A stretch of 25,043 nt of DNA from a bacterium. GTDB taxonomy: Bacteria; Actinomycetota; Acidimicrobiia; Acidimicrobiales; CATQHL01. Below are positions 7,084 through 14,726 of the stretch, piece after piece. The stretch is from NCBI GenBank assembly GCA_026713745.1, contig JAPONU010000082.1, forward strand, positions 1-25,043. Direction: 5' to 3'. Each line of letters begins with the position of its first letter. The stretch's first letter is position 1. The position numbers and the translations under genes are program-made. Below the pieces are notes generated by a model. The model saw nothing but the letters and a program-made list of their open reading frames with translations, ran no database searches and had not been told where the DNA came from.

Positions 7084-9969
7084 CTATGCCGTCGGGCCGG
7101 TCGCGTGCCGCCTCGGGATGCCGGCGGCAATCGACTGCTGGCAGGGCCGTATCTCCCAGTGCTGGCCGTTGTGGGTTAGGGCTACTTCATGGGTTGTGCC
7201 GAAGCGGCCGGGGTTGGGGCCGAACCAGTCATGGAGTAGGTGGGTCAGGGCGTTGCCGGGCTGGCCGGGGGTGGCCGCGTGGCGCAGTGCTCGGTCGCCG
7301 AAGATGCCGGTGAGGGGCGTGCCGCCCACCCTGAACTCGGTGTGCCCGGCTGGGAGTTGGGGACACCGCGCCCGATCCAGGAGTACGACGGGAGCGCCGT
7401 CGTCCAGACCGACCTGCAGCACCATCTCGGCCACGGCGCTGCGGTCGCGCAGGTAGATCTGCAGGCGCCACTCGACGATCTCCTCCACCAGCACCGAGAG
7501 CGTCTCGATGTGCTCGTCGGGAACTGCGAACCGAGGCTCCAGGCGCCCGTCGGTCAACCGGAACAGGCTGCCCGACTTGTTCGTGAGGTACTTCAGTGGG
7601 TTCTTCTTCCAGTGGGCCAGCCACTGGTCAGCGGTCACCGTGTCGAGATCGGAGACCGCTCGTGGCTGCTGGGTGTCGGTCCGGAGACGGGGATCACGGC
7701 GGGTCAGTACCAGAGATACTGACGCCACCTCGCTGACCGGGGCGCCCTTGTGCAGGGCATCCAACTCCAGCAGCGCGGCAAGCGTCACCAGCTTGTAGGC
7801 CTTGGTGACAGCCTCGCGTTCGAGCCCGCGTAACACGTCGCCCAGCGCCGCGACCGTTGCTCGTTCCGCTGGCGCCAACAGCCCGAGGCCGTCGAGGTAT
7901 CGATGCCAGCCGCCGACCTTGCGCACAGGTTCGCTCGATGCGCGGCAGCCAACCGACGAGAACGCCTGGGCGGCCGTGGGCCGGAAGCCGTTCTCCGACT
8001 CGTAGTTTCGGCAGAACTCCTCGAGCCTCTCCGCTTCACTCATCAAAGGCGACGCCAAGAGGCTCAGAACCTCGATCGCTTCCAGGTCGAAGTCCACCGA
8101 GCATCCCGGTGGCAACTCGAAATCGCCCGATCGCAGCGCCTCTGCGACCTCGGCGTTGGTGGGTGTACGGATGCCGAGCGACAGGAGCGTGCGGGGCTTG
8201 CTCAGGAAGCTGTGGTGGTTGCCGACGAAATCGATGACCCGCAGGGCCGCCTTGCCCTTCGTCTTCCGCAGGCCCCGGCCGAGTTGCTGCAGGAAGATCA
8301 CCGGAGAGTCGGTCGGGCGCAGCATCAGCACCGTCTCGATCTCGGGGATGTCCACACCCTCGTTGAAGACATCCACCGCGAACAGCACCTCGACCGCTCC
8401 CGACTGCAGATCCTCAACCGACCGGTGTCGGGGATCGGACCCATCGCCGCTGTGCACGGCCGCCGAGGGCACACCCTCGGAGGCGAAGAACTCCTTCATG
8501 AACCTGGCGTGCGAGATCGACGAGCAGAACGCCAGCGTCGGCCCTCGACCCTTGTCCCGCCACTCTTCGAGCGACCTGGAAGCCCGTTGGCGGGTCTCGA
8601 CGGCGCCGGCCAGCGCCTCGAGATCGAAGCGACCGCCGCGCCAGGGGATCGGAGCGTAGTCAGTGACGTCGGCGACGCCCCAGTAGCGGAACGGCGAGAG
8701 TTCCCCCCGGCGGATGCCTTCGGCCAGACCGCAGTCGAATACCAGGTTGTCGCCGCAGAGCGCCAGCAGGTCGGCGCCGTCGCGCCGATCGGGCGTGGCC
8801 GTCAGCCCCAGCAGGAAGGCCGGTCGGAAGTGCCGCAAGACCCGCCGGTACGTCGGTGCGGTGGCGTGGTGGAACTCGTCGATCACGAGGTAGTCGAACT
8901 CGGCCGGATCGAACGCTGCCAAGTGCCCTTCCAGTGTCTGCACGCTGGCGAATACCGCCTCGGCGTCGCCCGCTTTCTCGTCGCCGAAGAAGAGGCCCAG
9001 GTCGGCAGCAGGTCGCACCTGGCGGAACACGTCCCGGCTCTGTCGGAGGATCTCCTCCCGGTGCGCCACGAACAGCACGCGCCGGAACTCCGGGCGGGCG
9101 CTGTCGAACGCCGCCAGCCAAGTCTTGCCCAAGCCTGTTGCCATCACCACGAAGGCCCGGTCGAAGCCGTCCCCTCTCGTCCGCTCCAAGGCGGCGAGAG
9201 CCTCGGCCTGGATCGACCACGGAGTGACCGGCTGCGCCGGCGGCTCGTCGGGCGCGCCGAGCAGACGACGAACATTGTCGCCCGACTCGGCGGGAGGTTG
9301 CGGGACGGGCGGATCGTCGGTCGTACCGGGCGGCGGGGTGGCCGCGCCGCCGGAGACCTTGTGCCACGACTCGCGATAGCGACGCAGCATCTCCCGATCC
9401 AGAGGCTTGGAACGCTCGTCGGTCCACAGCGACTCGAAGCGCACCACCAGCTCCTCCACCTGATCGGTGCCCAGGTTCCACTCCACCCCCCCGTCGATGC
9501 CCGAGGCGCTGAGGTTCGAACTCCCCACGTAGCCGGCGGCCGTCCCGCCGGCACTCGACCAGAAGATGTACGCCTTGGGGTGGAACGCAACCGACCCGCC
9601 GCTGAACAGGCGCACCTCCAATCGCCGGTCGGGGTCCTCGGCCAGGTCCGCCAGTAGCGTCAGTGCGTCGGGATCGGTGATCGCCAGGTAGTCCGTCGTG
9701 AGGACGCGGACGTGCGCGCCCCGATCCAGCGCGTCCTCCAAGGGCCCCAGGATGCGGGCAAGGCCGCTCTTCATGACGAACGACACCGCCATGTCGACGC
9801 GGTCGAGGGCCCTGTCGCTCAGCCGGTCGAGCAACTGCGGCAGCAGCCGGCCATCCCCCGAACCGTCGTAGAGCACCGGCGCGCCGCCACCCCGAACCGG
9901 ACGATCCGCCTGCACGGAGCCGCCGGCACGCGTGCTCTCCTCGCCCGGGGACGGTTCAGCCGCCGACAC
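7084..9969 (-). CDS. PLD-SF2 helicase fusion, full-length (copy A)
   Basis: 961 residues from GTG 9969. N-terminal PLD domain: H130-x-K132 (FHPKAYIF) and GSSN at 149-152, a single HKD. Then an SF2 helicase: ATGLGKT 277-283, DEFH 364-367, TAT 390-392 and QQLGRGLRK 561-569 (motif VI with arginine fingers). The last about 390 residues resemble the DUF3427-type C-terminus of PLD/DEAD proteins found in defence islands. The combination suggests a nuclease-translocase acting on foreign DNA. It is the only complete member of six copies in the window and may be the source or survivor of the amplification. Frame is open a short way upstream of the start (…ESGDRGDVESET) but has no start codon there. Confidence 0.88.
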   Translation of the reverse strand: MSAAEPSPGEESTRAGGSVQADRPVRGGGAPVLYDGSGDGRLLPQLLDRLSDRALDRVDMAVSFVMKSGLARILGPLEDALDRGAHVRVLTTDYLAITDPDALTLLADLAEDPDRRLEVRLFSGGSVAFHPKAYIFWSSAGGTAAGYVGSSNLSASGIDGGVEWNLGTDQVEELVVRFESLWTDERSKPLDREMLRRYRESWHKVSGGAATPPPGTTDDPPVPQPPAESGDNVRRLLGAPDEPPAQPVTPWSIQAEALAALERTRGDGFDRAFVVMATGLGKTWLAAFDSARPEFRRVLFVAHREEILRQSRDVFRQVRPAADLGLFFGDEKAGDAEAVFASVQTLEGHLAAFDPAEFDYLVIDEFHHATAPTYRRVLRHFRPAFLLGLTATPDRRDGADLLALCGDNLVFDCGLAEGIRRGELSPFRYWGVADVTDYAPIPWRGGRFDLEALAGAVETRQRASRSLEEWRDKGRGPTLAFCSSISHARFMKEFFASEGVPSAAVHSGDGSDPRHRSVEDLQSGAVEVLFAVDVFNEGVDIPEIETVLMLRPTDSPVIFLQQLGRGLRKTKGKAALRVIDFVGNHHSFLSKPRTLLSLGIRTPTNAEVAEALRSGDFELPPGCSVDFDLEAIEVLSLLASPLMSEAERLEEFCRNYESENGFRPTAAQAFSSVGCRASSEPVRKVGGWHRYLDGLGLLAPAERATVAALGDVLRGLEREAVTKAYKLVTLAALLELDALHKGAPVSEVASVSLVLTRRDPRLRTDTQQPRAVSDLDTVTADQWLAHWKKNPLKYLTNKSGSLFRLTDGRLEPRFAVPDEHIETLSVLVEEIVEWRLQIYLRDRSAVAEMVLQVGLDDGAPVVLLDRARCPQLPAGHTEFRVGGTPLTGIFGDRALRHAATPGQPGNALTHLLHDWFGPNPGRFGTTHEVALTHNGQHWEIRPCQQSIAAGIPRRHATGPTA

Positions 9970-9980
9970 AGTCTCGGACT

Positions 9981-10241
9981 CTACGTCGCCTCGATCCCCT
10001 GATTCTCCGGAACAGCCCGCCTGCGCACGAGGTTGGCGGCGGCTGTGTCGACCTGGGCGCAGCGGGCTTGCCCGATCGTTCCGAGTAAGACTTCCAGGAC
10101 CTCAAGAGGCAGTTGCTCGTGGACGAAGCCTGCAACCAAGCGGTTACAGGCGGTAGGGCCAGGCGGCGGAGAGCTCGGTAGGCCCTGGGTCGTCGCGGGC
10201 TGGTGAGGTTCCGGCAGCGAAGGGGAAGTGGACGCCTCGTC
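9981..10241 (-). pseudogene. Possible tail of the gene upstream of the PLD helicase
   Basis: A minus-strand frame without an initiating ATG ends at TAG 9981-9983, 11 nt before the PLD-helicase GTG. Its last residues, RRAVPENQGIEAT, recur with small changes before copies C, E and F (for example RRAGPENQGTEAA). The stretch HEQLPLEVLEVLLGTIGQARC looks protein-like. It may be the 3' end of a lost operon partner, or only conserved leader DNA read in one frame. The rest of 10030-10420 shows no gene; it must hold the promoter of the NYN gene. Confidence 0.3.
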
Positions 10242-10420
10242 CTAGTAGGGAAGCGACCCCATCGGCAGGACCGGCCGAGGCGCGTCGTCCGAGAATCGCT
10301 CGCCGCTAACCTCATCGACCGCTCGCCGCGCCGCGCTCCGAGTGCGCGTCGCGCGCACCACGAAAGCGGAGTCGTGGCCCAAAAAGACTTTCCTCAGCAT
10401 GAACGGACAGTGAGAACGCG

Positions 10421-11167
10421 ATGCGTGTAGGCGTTTACGTTGATGGCTTCAATCTGTACTACGGCGGACGTGCCGTGGTGGCCGAAGGCCGGCGCAACCA
10501 GCCCGGGTGGCGATGGCTGGATCTGCGCAAGCTGAGTCAGAGACTCATCGACCGCCGACGGGAGTGGCATGCCGACGGCGCCGTACTTGATCGAGTCATC
10601 TACTGCACCGCCTTCATCGACGGGAGGACGAACCCTGAGGGCCGACGGGATCAAGACAGGTACGTTGCCGCACTTCGCGCGCATGGATCCTTCGATGCCC
10701 TCATCGAGGGCAGATTCATAAGCCAAGTCAGGAAGGCACCTCTGGCCATCGCGGGCTCCGACGGTAAGCCAGTCGTTACGACATCGCGGTGGCCCGTGAA
10801 GATACGAGACTCGTCATGGGGTGACGTCCCGAATGCCGTGTTCATCGTCTCCCACCAACGTTCCGAGGAGAAGGGCACGGACGTGAACGTGGCATCGCGG
10901 CTCCTGCTGGACGTACTCGGCGAGCAAGTGGACGCCGCAATCGTCATCTCGAACGACAGCGACCTCCGGCTCCCGATCCGAGAGAGTCGCCTACGCGTGC
11001 CTGTCGGAACAGTCAACCCTGGACAAGGTCGGCTTGCAGGCGACCTCGCGGGCAAACGCGACGACGGAGTCGGCATGCACTGGTGGTACAAACTGGACGC
11101 GGAAGACTACACGGGCTGCCAGCTACCGGACCCAGTCAAGCAATTCGCGAAGCCCGCCGACTGGTAA
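10421..11167 (+). CDS. NYN-domain (PIN-like) ribonuclease
   Basis: 248 residues from ATG 10421. The start MRVGVYVDGFNLYYG and the later VISNDSDLRLPI are the two acidic signatures of the NYN/LabA PIN-like fold (first Asp after the first strand; DSD after the central strand), and T-D-V-N-V in between gives a further acidic residue. Such proteins are Mg-dependent RNases, often toxins or RNA-processing factors. The C-terminus FAKPADW is the family's usual ending. No antitoxin lies directly upstream; mazEF scraps lie downstream on the other strand. Pieces of the same family occur at 18235-18296 and 23125-23382. The ribosome site is weak (GTGAG about 7 nt upstream). Confidence 0.82.
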   Translation: MRVGVYVDGFNLYYGGRAVVAEGRRNQPGWRWLDLRKLSQRLIDRRREWHADGAVLDRVIYCTAFIDGRTNPEGRRDQDRYVAALRAHGSFDALIEGRFISQVRKAPLAIAGSDGKPVVTTSRWPVKIRDSSWGDVPNAVFIVSHQRSEEKGTDVNVASRLLLDVLGEQVDAAIVISNDSDLRLPIRESRLRVPVGTVNPGQGRLAGDLAGKRDDGVGMHWWYKLDAEDYTGCQLPDPVKQFAKPADW

Positions 11168-11173
11168 AAGAAG

Positions 11174-11196
11174 ACCCGGCCCCTGAAGGGCCGGGT
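11174..11196 (+). terminator. Hairpin after the NYN gene
   Basis: ACCCGGCCC, loop CTGAA, GGGCCGGGT: a perfect 9-bp stem 6 nt after the NYN stop. No U-run follows. The same hairpin is duplicated at 18307-18329. Confidence 0.75.
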
Positions 11197-11224
11197 GAGT
11201 GTGAACAGGACTGTAGCGCTGGGC

Positions 11225-11310
11225 GCTTCGCCGCGCAACGATCCGATCTCGCCACGGCGCATCAGGCGATCCCGTCACCCGCGGCAGCGTCCCACAAGGT
11301 CTCATCGTCC
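11225..11310 (-). pseudogene. mazE tail and mazF head scrap (copy 1)
   Basis: Minus strand. The frame ends DETLWDAAAGDGIA at TGA 11264-11262, and an ATG overlapping that stop opens MRRGEIGSLRGE, which resembles the start of MazF-type toxins (MRRGEI). The arrangement, antitoxin stop overlapping toxin ATG, is normal for mazEF. The toxin homology ends after about 12 codons and runs into the NYN terminator; the antitoxin is cut where the PLD-helicase leader begins (11311). Neither can work. Confidence 0.5.
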
Positions 11311-11400
11311 AGGGACGGTTCAGCCGTAGACGCAGTTTCGGACTCTACGTCGCCTTGGTCCCCTGATTCTCCGGAACAGCCCGACTGTGCAAGCGTCGAT
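11311..11400 (-). repeat. PLD-helicase leader, copy B (start codon lost)
   Basis: About 90 bp match the leader and first codons of the PLD helicase: CAGCC..., GACTCTACGTCGCC and CCCTGATTCTCCGGA in the plus reading. The GTG start is changed to GCG, and only about 8 codons (…TAEPS) remain before the join to the mazE tail. The peptide runs in one frame through the join, so a small fusion ORF exists but probably has no meaning. Confidence 0.7.
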
Positions 11401-11785
11401 CTCGGCCTTGCGGTTTGATGACATCGGCCCACCGGCGGACCTCGCCGCCGGGATTGCCGGCGGAGAGCAGGCCCACCGACGGAACGGGCCCGTCCGGTGC
11501 CACAGGATTCCGGCTCTACGCAGTTGATGGGGCGGGTGCGAGGGCATCTGAGAGTCTGCGGAATCGTCCGCTTCTGCAAGGTTCGCGCGGATGAACGTCG
11601 CGAGCCGGCTTTCGGCGCCGGGAATCACGATCCGCGCCGTTGCGAGCGTTCCGCCGTGAACGCTAGGGTTGGGCCAGCGCGATGGCGTCCGAGGCAGCCC
11701 CGTCGCGCGGCACGCAGGTGATGTGTCCCCGTCGGGCGCCGCTCGCCAGGATCCGGTCGACCTGACGACGGAGAGGAGCAAGTGA
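11401..11785. other. Gene-poor stretch with unrecognised remnants
   Basis: No convincing gene. The minus strand has two protein-like patches, NPGGEVRRWADVIKPQGRDRR just right of the copy-B leader and GTLATARIVIPGAESRLATF farther right, in frames lacking good starts. They may be remnants of genes cut by rearrangement. The right end holds the promoter and ribosome site of the next gene. Confidence 0.4.
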
Positions 11786-12001
11786 ATGTCCGGTGAGCGC
11801 GATACCTACAAATACCAGTTCGTTGGCCCCAACAAGCGAATAAAGCACAGCGGCATTACGAACGACTTGGACCGTCGTGAGAAAGAACTGCGCCGCGAGT
11901 ACGGGGACGGGAGTATCCGTCAGGTCGGGCGCAGGACTACGCGCGAAGCCGCTAAGCAGTGGGAGCAGAGTCGGCCCACCGCTGGGCGAGCGGGTCCGTG
12001 A
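11786..12001 (+). CDS. Small GIY-YIG-like protein
   Basis: 71 residues from ATG 11786, with a strong purine-rich ribosome site (GGAGAGGAG) about 8 nt upstream. The pattern YKYQFVG...HSGITNDLDRRE...QVGRRTTREAA resembles a compact, divergent GIY-YIG fold, where GITNDLDRR takes the place of the YIG strand and its conserved Arg. The usual catalytic Glu and Asn beyond are not seen, so nuclease activity is doubtful. It overlaps the next gene by 4 nt (GTGA), so the two probably act together. Role unknown; small nuclease-like or RNA-binding partner is a guess. Confidence 0.6.
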   Translation: MSGERDTYKYQFVGPNKRIKHSGITNDLDRREKELRREYGDGSIRQVGRRTTREAAKQWEQSRPTAGRAGP

Positions 12002-12387
12002 CAGAGAGGATTCCTCCCGGTTTCAGGACCCAGAACCAAGAGCAGGACTCACTCCCCGACGCCACGGGCAGCGAACAGTGGTACGTGTGGGAGGTTCGCC
12101 TTGTTGATCCAGATGGAGAGGATCACGTCTGGGTGCTGCCGTCGCAGTTCATTGAAGACGACGGCATAAGGAACCACCTCCTCGCCACCGACCCAGACTT
12201 CCGGGAGATCGTCGGCCAGTTCCGCCGGATGGGCCCGGATCAGGACATTGGGTTCAGGCGCTACCCCTTCGACAAGCCGTATCAGTCCGAAGGGTTCAGA
12301 GATTTCGAACTCGCGTTCGCCGTTGCGTTCACTCGTGCTTCCCAGCATTGGGAAGACGGTCTCATCTGTCACGGGCCCTCGCTCTGA
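11998..12387 (+). CDS. Unknown protein coupled to the GIY-YIG-like gene
   Basis: 129 residues from GTG 11998, whose GTGA overlaps the previous stop; the open frame further upstream (to 11959) lies inside the neighbour and is ignored. The sequence is acidic and soluble, with WYVWEVRLVDPDGEDHVWVLP and a Trp/Phe-rich C-terminus. No family recognised. Its 3' end overlaps the end of the convergent PLD-helicase copy C by about 26 nt, so that copy probably arrived or was rearranged here later. Confidence 0.6.
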   Translation: MTERIPPGFRTQNQEQDSLPDATGSEQWYVWEVRLVDPDGEDHVWVLPSQFIEDDGIRNHLLATDPDFREIVGQFRRMGPDQDIGFRRYPFDKPYQSEGFRDFELAFAVAFTRASQHWEDGLICHGPSL

Positions 12388-14293
12388 CACCGATCCGTGT
12401 CCCCTTGGGGCGGCGCGGCCGTGCCTCCCAGTACCGGCCGTCGTGGGTGAGGACCACCTCGTGGGTGTGGCCGAAGCGGCCGGGGTTGGGGCCGAACCAG
12501 TCGTGGAGTAGTCCGGTGAGCGCGTTGCCGGGTTGGCCGGGAGTGGCGGCGAAGCGCAGCTGATCGCGCCCGAACGTCCCGGTGAACGTCAGGCCGCCGG
12601 CGCGGAGTTGCTGGAGGAAGACCACCGGGGAGTCGGTCGGGCGCAGCATCAGCACCGTCTCGATCTCCGGGATGTCCACACCTTCGTTGAACACGTCGAC
12701 CGCGAAGAGGACCTCTATCGCTCCCGCTTGCAGATCAGCGATCGATGCGTGCCGGGGGTCGGAGTCTTCACGGCTGTACACGGCTGCCGAACGGACACCC
12801 TCGGAGGCAAAGCACTCCTTCATGAACTTGGCGTGCGAGATCGACGAGCAGAACGCCAGCGTCGGCCCTCGACCCTTGTCCCGCCACTCTTCGAGTGCCC
12901 TGGAAGCCCGTTGGCGGGTCTCGACGGCGCCGGCCAGCGCCTCGGGATCGAAGCGACCGCTGCGCCAGGGGATCGGGGCGTAGTCGGCGACGTCGGCGAT
13001 GCCCCAATAGCGGAACGGCGAGAGTTCCCCCCGGCGGATGCCTTCGGCCAGACCGCAGTCGAATACCAGGTTGTCGCCGCACAACGCCAGCAGGTCGGCG
13101 CCGTCGCGCCGATCGGGCGTGGCCGTCAGCCCCAGCAGGAAGGCCGGTTGGAAGTGCCGCAGGACCCGCCGGTACGTCGACGCGGTGGCGTGGTGGAACT
13201 CGTCGATCACGAGGTAGTCGAACTCAGCCGGATCGAAGGCGGCCAAGTGGCGATGCAGCGTCTGCACGCTGGCGAATACTGCCTCGGCGTCGCCCGTCTT
13301 CTCATCGCCGAAGAAGAGGCCCAGGTCGGCAGCAGGTCGCACCCGGCGGAACACGTCCCGGCTCTGTCGGAGGATCTCCTCCCGGTGGGCCACGAACAGC
13401 ACGCGCCGGAACTCCGGTCGGGCGCTGTCGAACGCCGCCAGCCATGTCTTGCCCAAACCTGTTGCCATCACCACGAAGGCGCGGTCGAAACCGTCGCCTC
13501 TCGTCCGCTCCAAGGCGGCGAGAGCCTCGGCCTGAATCGACCACGGAGTGACCGGCTGCATCGGCGGCTCGTCGGGCGCGCCGAACAGACGACGAACATT
13601 GTCGTTCGACTCGGCGGGAGGTTGCGGGACGGACGGATCGTCGGTCGTACCGGGGGGCGGGGTGGCCGCGCCGGCGGAGACTTTGTGCCACGACTCGCGA
13701 TAGCGACGCAGCATCTCCCGATCCAGAGGCTTGGAACGCTCGTCGGTCCACAGCGACTCGAACCCCGCCACCAGTTGTTCCACCCGGTCGGTGCCCAGGT
13801 TCCACTCCACTCCCCCGTCGATGCCCGAGGCGCTGAGGTTCGAACTCCCCACGTAGCCGGCGGCCGTCTCGCCGGCGCTCGACCAGAAGATGTACGCCTT
13901 GGGGTGGAACGCAACCGATCCGCCGCTGAACAGGCGCACCTCCAATCGCCGGTCGGGACCGGTGGCCAGGTCCGCCAGTTGCGTCAGTGCGTCGGGATCG
14001 GTGATCGCCAGGTAGTCCGTCGTGAGGACGCGGACGTGCGCGCCCCGATCCAGCGCGTCCTCCAAGGGCCGCACGATGCGGGCAAGGCCGCTCTTCATGA
14101 CGAACGACACCGCCACGTCGATGCGGTCGAGTGCCCTGTCGCTCAGCCGGCCGAGCAACTGCGGCAACAGCCGGCCATCCTCCGAACCGTCGTAGAGCAC
14201 CGGCACGCCGTCACCCCGAACCGAACGATCCGCCTGCACAGGGCCTCCGGAATGCGTGCTCTCCTCGACCGGGGATGGTTCAGCGGTCAACAC
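12362..14293 (-). CDS. PLD-SF2 helicase copy C, internally deleted
   Basis: About 643 residues from GTG 14293, the start equivalent to copy A; the frame remains open to 14485, so a longer form is possible. The PLD domain (HPKAYIF, GSSN), Walker A ATGLGKT, DEFH and TAT are intact and nearly identical to copy A. After FLQQL the chain jumps in frame to the last about 60 residues (GTFGRDQLRF...GPNPGRFGHTHEV), losing motif VI GRGLRK and roughly 300 residues. ATP may still bind, but coupled translocation should fail; it could persist as a PLD nuclease or a dominant-negative partner. The frame is preserved, which argues for selection or a recent event. Codon and residue differences from copy A are scattered. 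Confidence 0.78.
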   Translation of the reverse strand: MLTAEPSPVEESTHSGGPVQADRSVRGDGVPVLYDGSEDGRLLPQLLGRLSDRALDRIDVAVSFVMKSGLARIVRPLEDALDRGAHVRVLTTDYLAITDPDALTQLADLATGPDRRLEVRLFSGGSVAFHPKAYIFWSSAGETAAGYVGSSNLSASGIDGGVEWNLGTDRVEQLVAGFESLWTDERSKPLDREMLRRYRESWHKVSAGAATPPPGTTDDPSVPQPPAESNDNVRRLFGAPDEPPMQPVTPWSIQAEALAALERTRGDGFDRAFVVMATGLGKTWLAAFDSARPEFRRVLFVAHREEILRQSRDVFRRVRPAADLGLFFGDEKTGDAEAVFASVQTLHRHLAAFDPAEFDYLVIDEFHHATASTYRRVLRHFQPAFLLGLTATPDRRDGADLLALCGDNLVFDCGLAEGIRRGELSPFRYWGIADVADYAPIPWRSGRFDPEALAGAVETRQRASRALEEWRDKGRGPTLAFCSSISHAKFMKECFASEGVRSAAVYSREDSDPRHASIADLQAGAIEVLFAVDVFNEGVDIPEIETVLMLRPTDSPVVFLQQLRAGGLTFTGTFGRDQLRFAATPGQPGNALTGLLHDWFGPNPGRFGHTHEVVLTHDGRYWEARPRRPKGTRIGVRARARDR

Positions 14294-14379
14294 GGTTTCG
14301 GACTCTACGCCGCCTCGGTCCCCTGATTCTCCGGACCAGCCCGCCTGTGCAAGAGGTTGGCGGCGGTGACGGCAAGCCT

Positions 14380-14410
14380 GCACCGAGCGTCGGGCCGGCC
14401 GAGACGGTGC
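14380..14410. repeat. 31-nt hairpin repeat, copy 1
   Basis: GCACCG and CGGTGC arms enclose AGCGTCGGGCCGGCCGAGA. Similar 31-nt units occur at 21701-21731, 22982-23012 and 23826-23856. It lies in the leader right of a PLD-helicase copy, before the conserved GGGACTGTC box. Confidence 0.55.
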
Positions 14411-14496
14411 CGGTCGGGCGCAGCGGCCGGGACTGTCACACCCCCCTCGTAGCTTCTGGGGCAACCGCATCGGCTCGCGACCCACCGAGGAGTGTC

Positions 14497-14565
14497 ATGT
14501 CCAAGCCCAGCTGCCCGCTTCACGGCACCGCACACGTCGTTCCTGTGCCGTCCGGCTCGCGATAC
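14497..14565 (+). pseudogene. 5' fragment of the zinc-ribbon/TM gene
   Basis: ATG 14497 has a good ribosome site (GAGGAG) and opens MSKPSCPLHGTAHVV, matching the start of the genes at 17518 and 21818. After about 23 codons homology is lost and the membrane segment is missing. It is divergent to PLD-helicase copy C, sharing its leader. 14566-14684 holds nothing else I can identify. Confidence 0.6.
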
Positions 14566-14684
14566 CCGCGGCACAGGGGAGCCGCCCCGAGCAGCGAGCC
14601 ATGTGCAGCCATCCCCGTAAGGTCGGCTTTCAGGCGATTCGAGGGGAACTCGAAACCCGAACAACCGGGGGGTGATCTGCGAGT

Positions 14685-14714
14685 AGTTATACTTTGTTGC
14701 AAGAAAGTATAACT
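14685..14714 (+). promoter_or_regulatory. Perfect AT-rich palindrome (operator) before the AlbA gene
   Basis: AGTTATACTTT (14685-14695) and AAAGTATAACT (14704-14714) form a perfect 11-bp inverted repeat with an 8-bp spacer, very AT-rich in this GC-rich DNA. It contains TATACT, a fair -10, and ends 2 nt before the GGAGG ribosome site. A repressor, perhaps the AlbA/wHTH protein itself, could bind here. Confidence 0.75.
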
Positions 14715-14726
14715 CCGGAGGCGGCA

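Noticed and set aside
7903..9657. 584-codon plus-strand ORF opposite the PLD helicase; a matching 597-codon one at 12533-14326
   Set aside because: Arg/Gln/His-rich low-quality peptide in antisense to clearly coding DNA with all helicase motifs; long antisense ORFs are expected at this GC content. Their similarity comes from the helicase duplication.
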